Part shown: positions 5,972-6,302 of the stretch, one piece after another
Layout: each line of letters begins with the position of its first letter
Numbering within the stretch: position 1 is the stretch's first letter
NCBI GenBank assembly: GCA_015222115.1
Contig: JADFUO010000097.1
Location: 1 to 6,302 of the forward strand
Origin: Bacteroidota bacterium
GTDB taxonomy: Bacteria > Bacteroidota > Bacteroidia > Bacteroidales > JADFUO01
Direction: 5' to 3'
DNA length: 6,302 nucleotides
The notes under the pieces: generated by a model
Databases searched by the model: none
What the model was told of the DNA's origin: nothing
The model's input: the letters and a program-made list of their open reading frames with translations, nothing else
Program-made: the position numbers and the translations under genes

Positions 5972-6302
5972 ATTAATTTATTTTTAACTAATTCGGGATT
6001 TATATCTTCAATACAATCGCAATGACTATTTTTTCTGCATTTATTACATTTTTTATCCAAAACCAAATAAGAAGCATTTTTACCAATTGGTGCCCATCTG
6101 CCCGGATGCATGGGCTTTATTGGCGGATAAATTCCAATTGCATATTTTCCTAAAGCCGCTGCTATATGCAAAGGTCCGGTACTTGCAGCAACCAATCCGT
6201 CGGCATTTGAAATAAAACTTATTAATTCATTAAGGGATAGTTTCCCTGTTAAATCAATAACTTCAGGAAATTTTTCAATAATGGATTTTTTAATTAATTG
6301 AC
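5956..6302 (-). CDS. Glycosyltransferase family 9 (heptosyltransferase-like), C-terminal part
   Basis: The frame is open from the right edge to TGA at 5958-5956; 114 codons of the C-terminal domain are visible and the start lies outside the window. The part reads through the hallmark GT9 region: VIDLTGKLSLNELISFISNADG, then LVAASTGPLHIAAALG, GIYPPIKPMHPGRW and API. In GT9 enzymes (ADP-heptose:LPS heptosyltransferases and relatives) this is the nucleotide-sugar-binding half. The position often occupied by Asp in GNDSGPMH is Ser here (AASTGPLH). Near the end is a four-cysteine cluster, CNKCRKNSHCDC, like the Cys-rich tail of many family members. An internal TTG at 6195 would give only 79 residues and cut the conserved domain, so it is not the start. 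The enzyme probably adds a heptose or other sugar to lipopolysaccharide core or a similar envelope glycan; the donor and acceptor are not predictable from this part. It is coupled to the lipid kinase gene downstream. Confidence 0.9.
   Translation of the reverse strand, partial: QLIKKSIIEKFPEVIDLTGKLSLNELISFISNADGLVAASTGPLHIAAALGKYAIGIYPPIKPMHPGRWAPIGKNASYLVLDKKCNKCRKNSHCDCIEDINPELVKNKLMEIIL

Noticed and set aside
5154..6025. Open frames 5154-5384 and 5798-6025 on the + strand
   Set aside because: They are antisense to the lipid kinase gene and have no recognisable protein features.
5956..6195. A separate 79-residue gene starting at TTG 6195
   Set aside because: The frame continues upstream to the window edge with conserved GT9 sequence (DLTGKLSLNELISFISNADG), so this is only the tail of a larger glycosyltransferase.
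1..6302. Defence island, prophage, transposon or biosynthetic cluster
   Set aside because: All complete genes are recognisable housekeeping or envelope genes; no transposase, integrase, nuclease or toxin-antitoxin features are present.

Overview
The window looks like a piece of chromosome from an AT-rich member of the Bacteroidetes (Bacteroidota), probably Bacteroidales-like. The indications are the long, insert-containing form of IspG, a System II cytochrome c maturation pair of the type seen in this phylum, mostly A/T-rich leaders without Shine-Dalgarno sequences, and a good match to the phylum's -7 promoter motif TAnnTTTG. Genus cannot be judged from the sequence.

Layout, left to right. 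(1) At 2-634 (+) is the 3' part of a gene for an exported tetratricopeptide-repeat (TPR) protein; its start codon lies before the window. (2) A 170-bp convergent gap (635-804) holds only AT-rich short repeats and a terminator-like hairpin. (3) On the minus strand, a ResB/Ccs1-like gene (1761-3029) is followed by a CcsA-like gene (805-1599). Together they would form the System II machine that carries heme across the membrane and attaches it to c-type cytochromes. The 161 bp between them carry a compact repeat structure: a hairpin spanning the resB stop codon, a second hairpin with ATCCCGATA arms, and a run of A-rich heptamers. (4) A 94-bp divergent region (3030-3123) should carry the promoters for resB (-) and ispG (+). 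(5) ispG (3124-4977, +) encodes the [4Fe-4S] enzyme of the penultimate MEP isoprenoid step. (6) On the minus strand, a GT9 glycosyltransferase gene enters from the right edge (5956-6302) and is coupled by an ATGA overlap to a YegS/DagK-family lipid kinase gene (4943-5959), whose 3' end overlaps the 3' end of ispG by 35 bp.

Functionally the window is mostly housekeeping: cytochrome c assembly, isoprenoid precursor synthesis, and envelope glycan and lipid metabolism. All complete genes have intact family motifs and none looks frameshifted. I found no phage, transposase, toxin-antitoxin, CRISPR, tRNA or rRNA feature, and no convincing new biological system. The most unexplained part is the non-coding repeat cluster between resB and ccsA.
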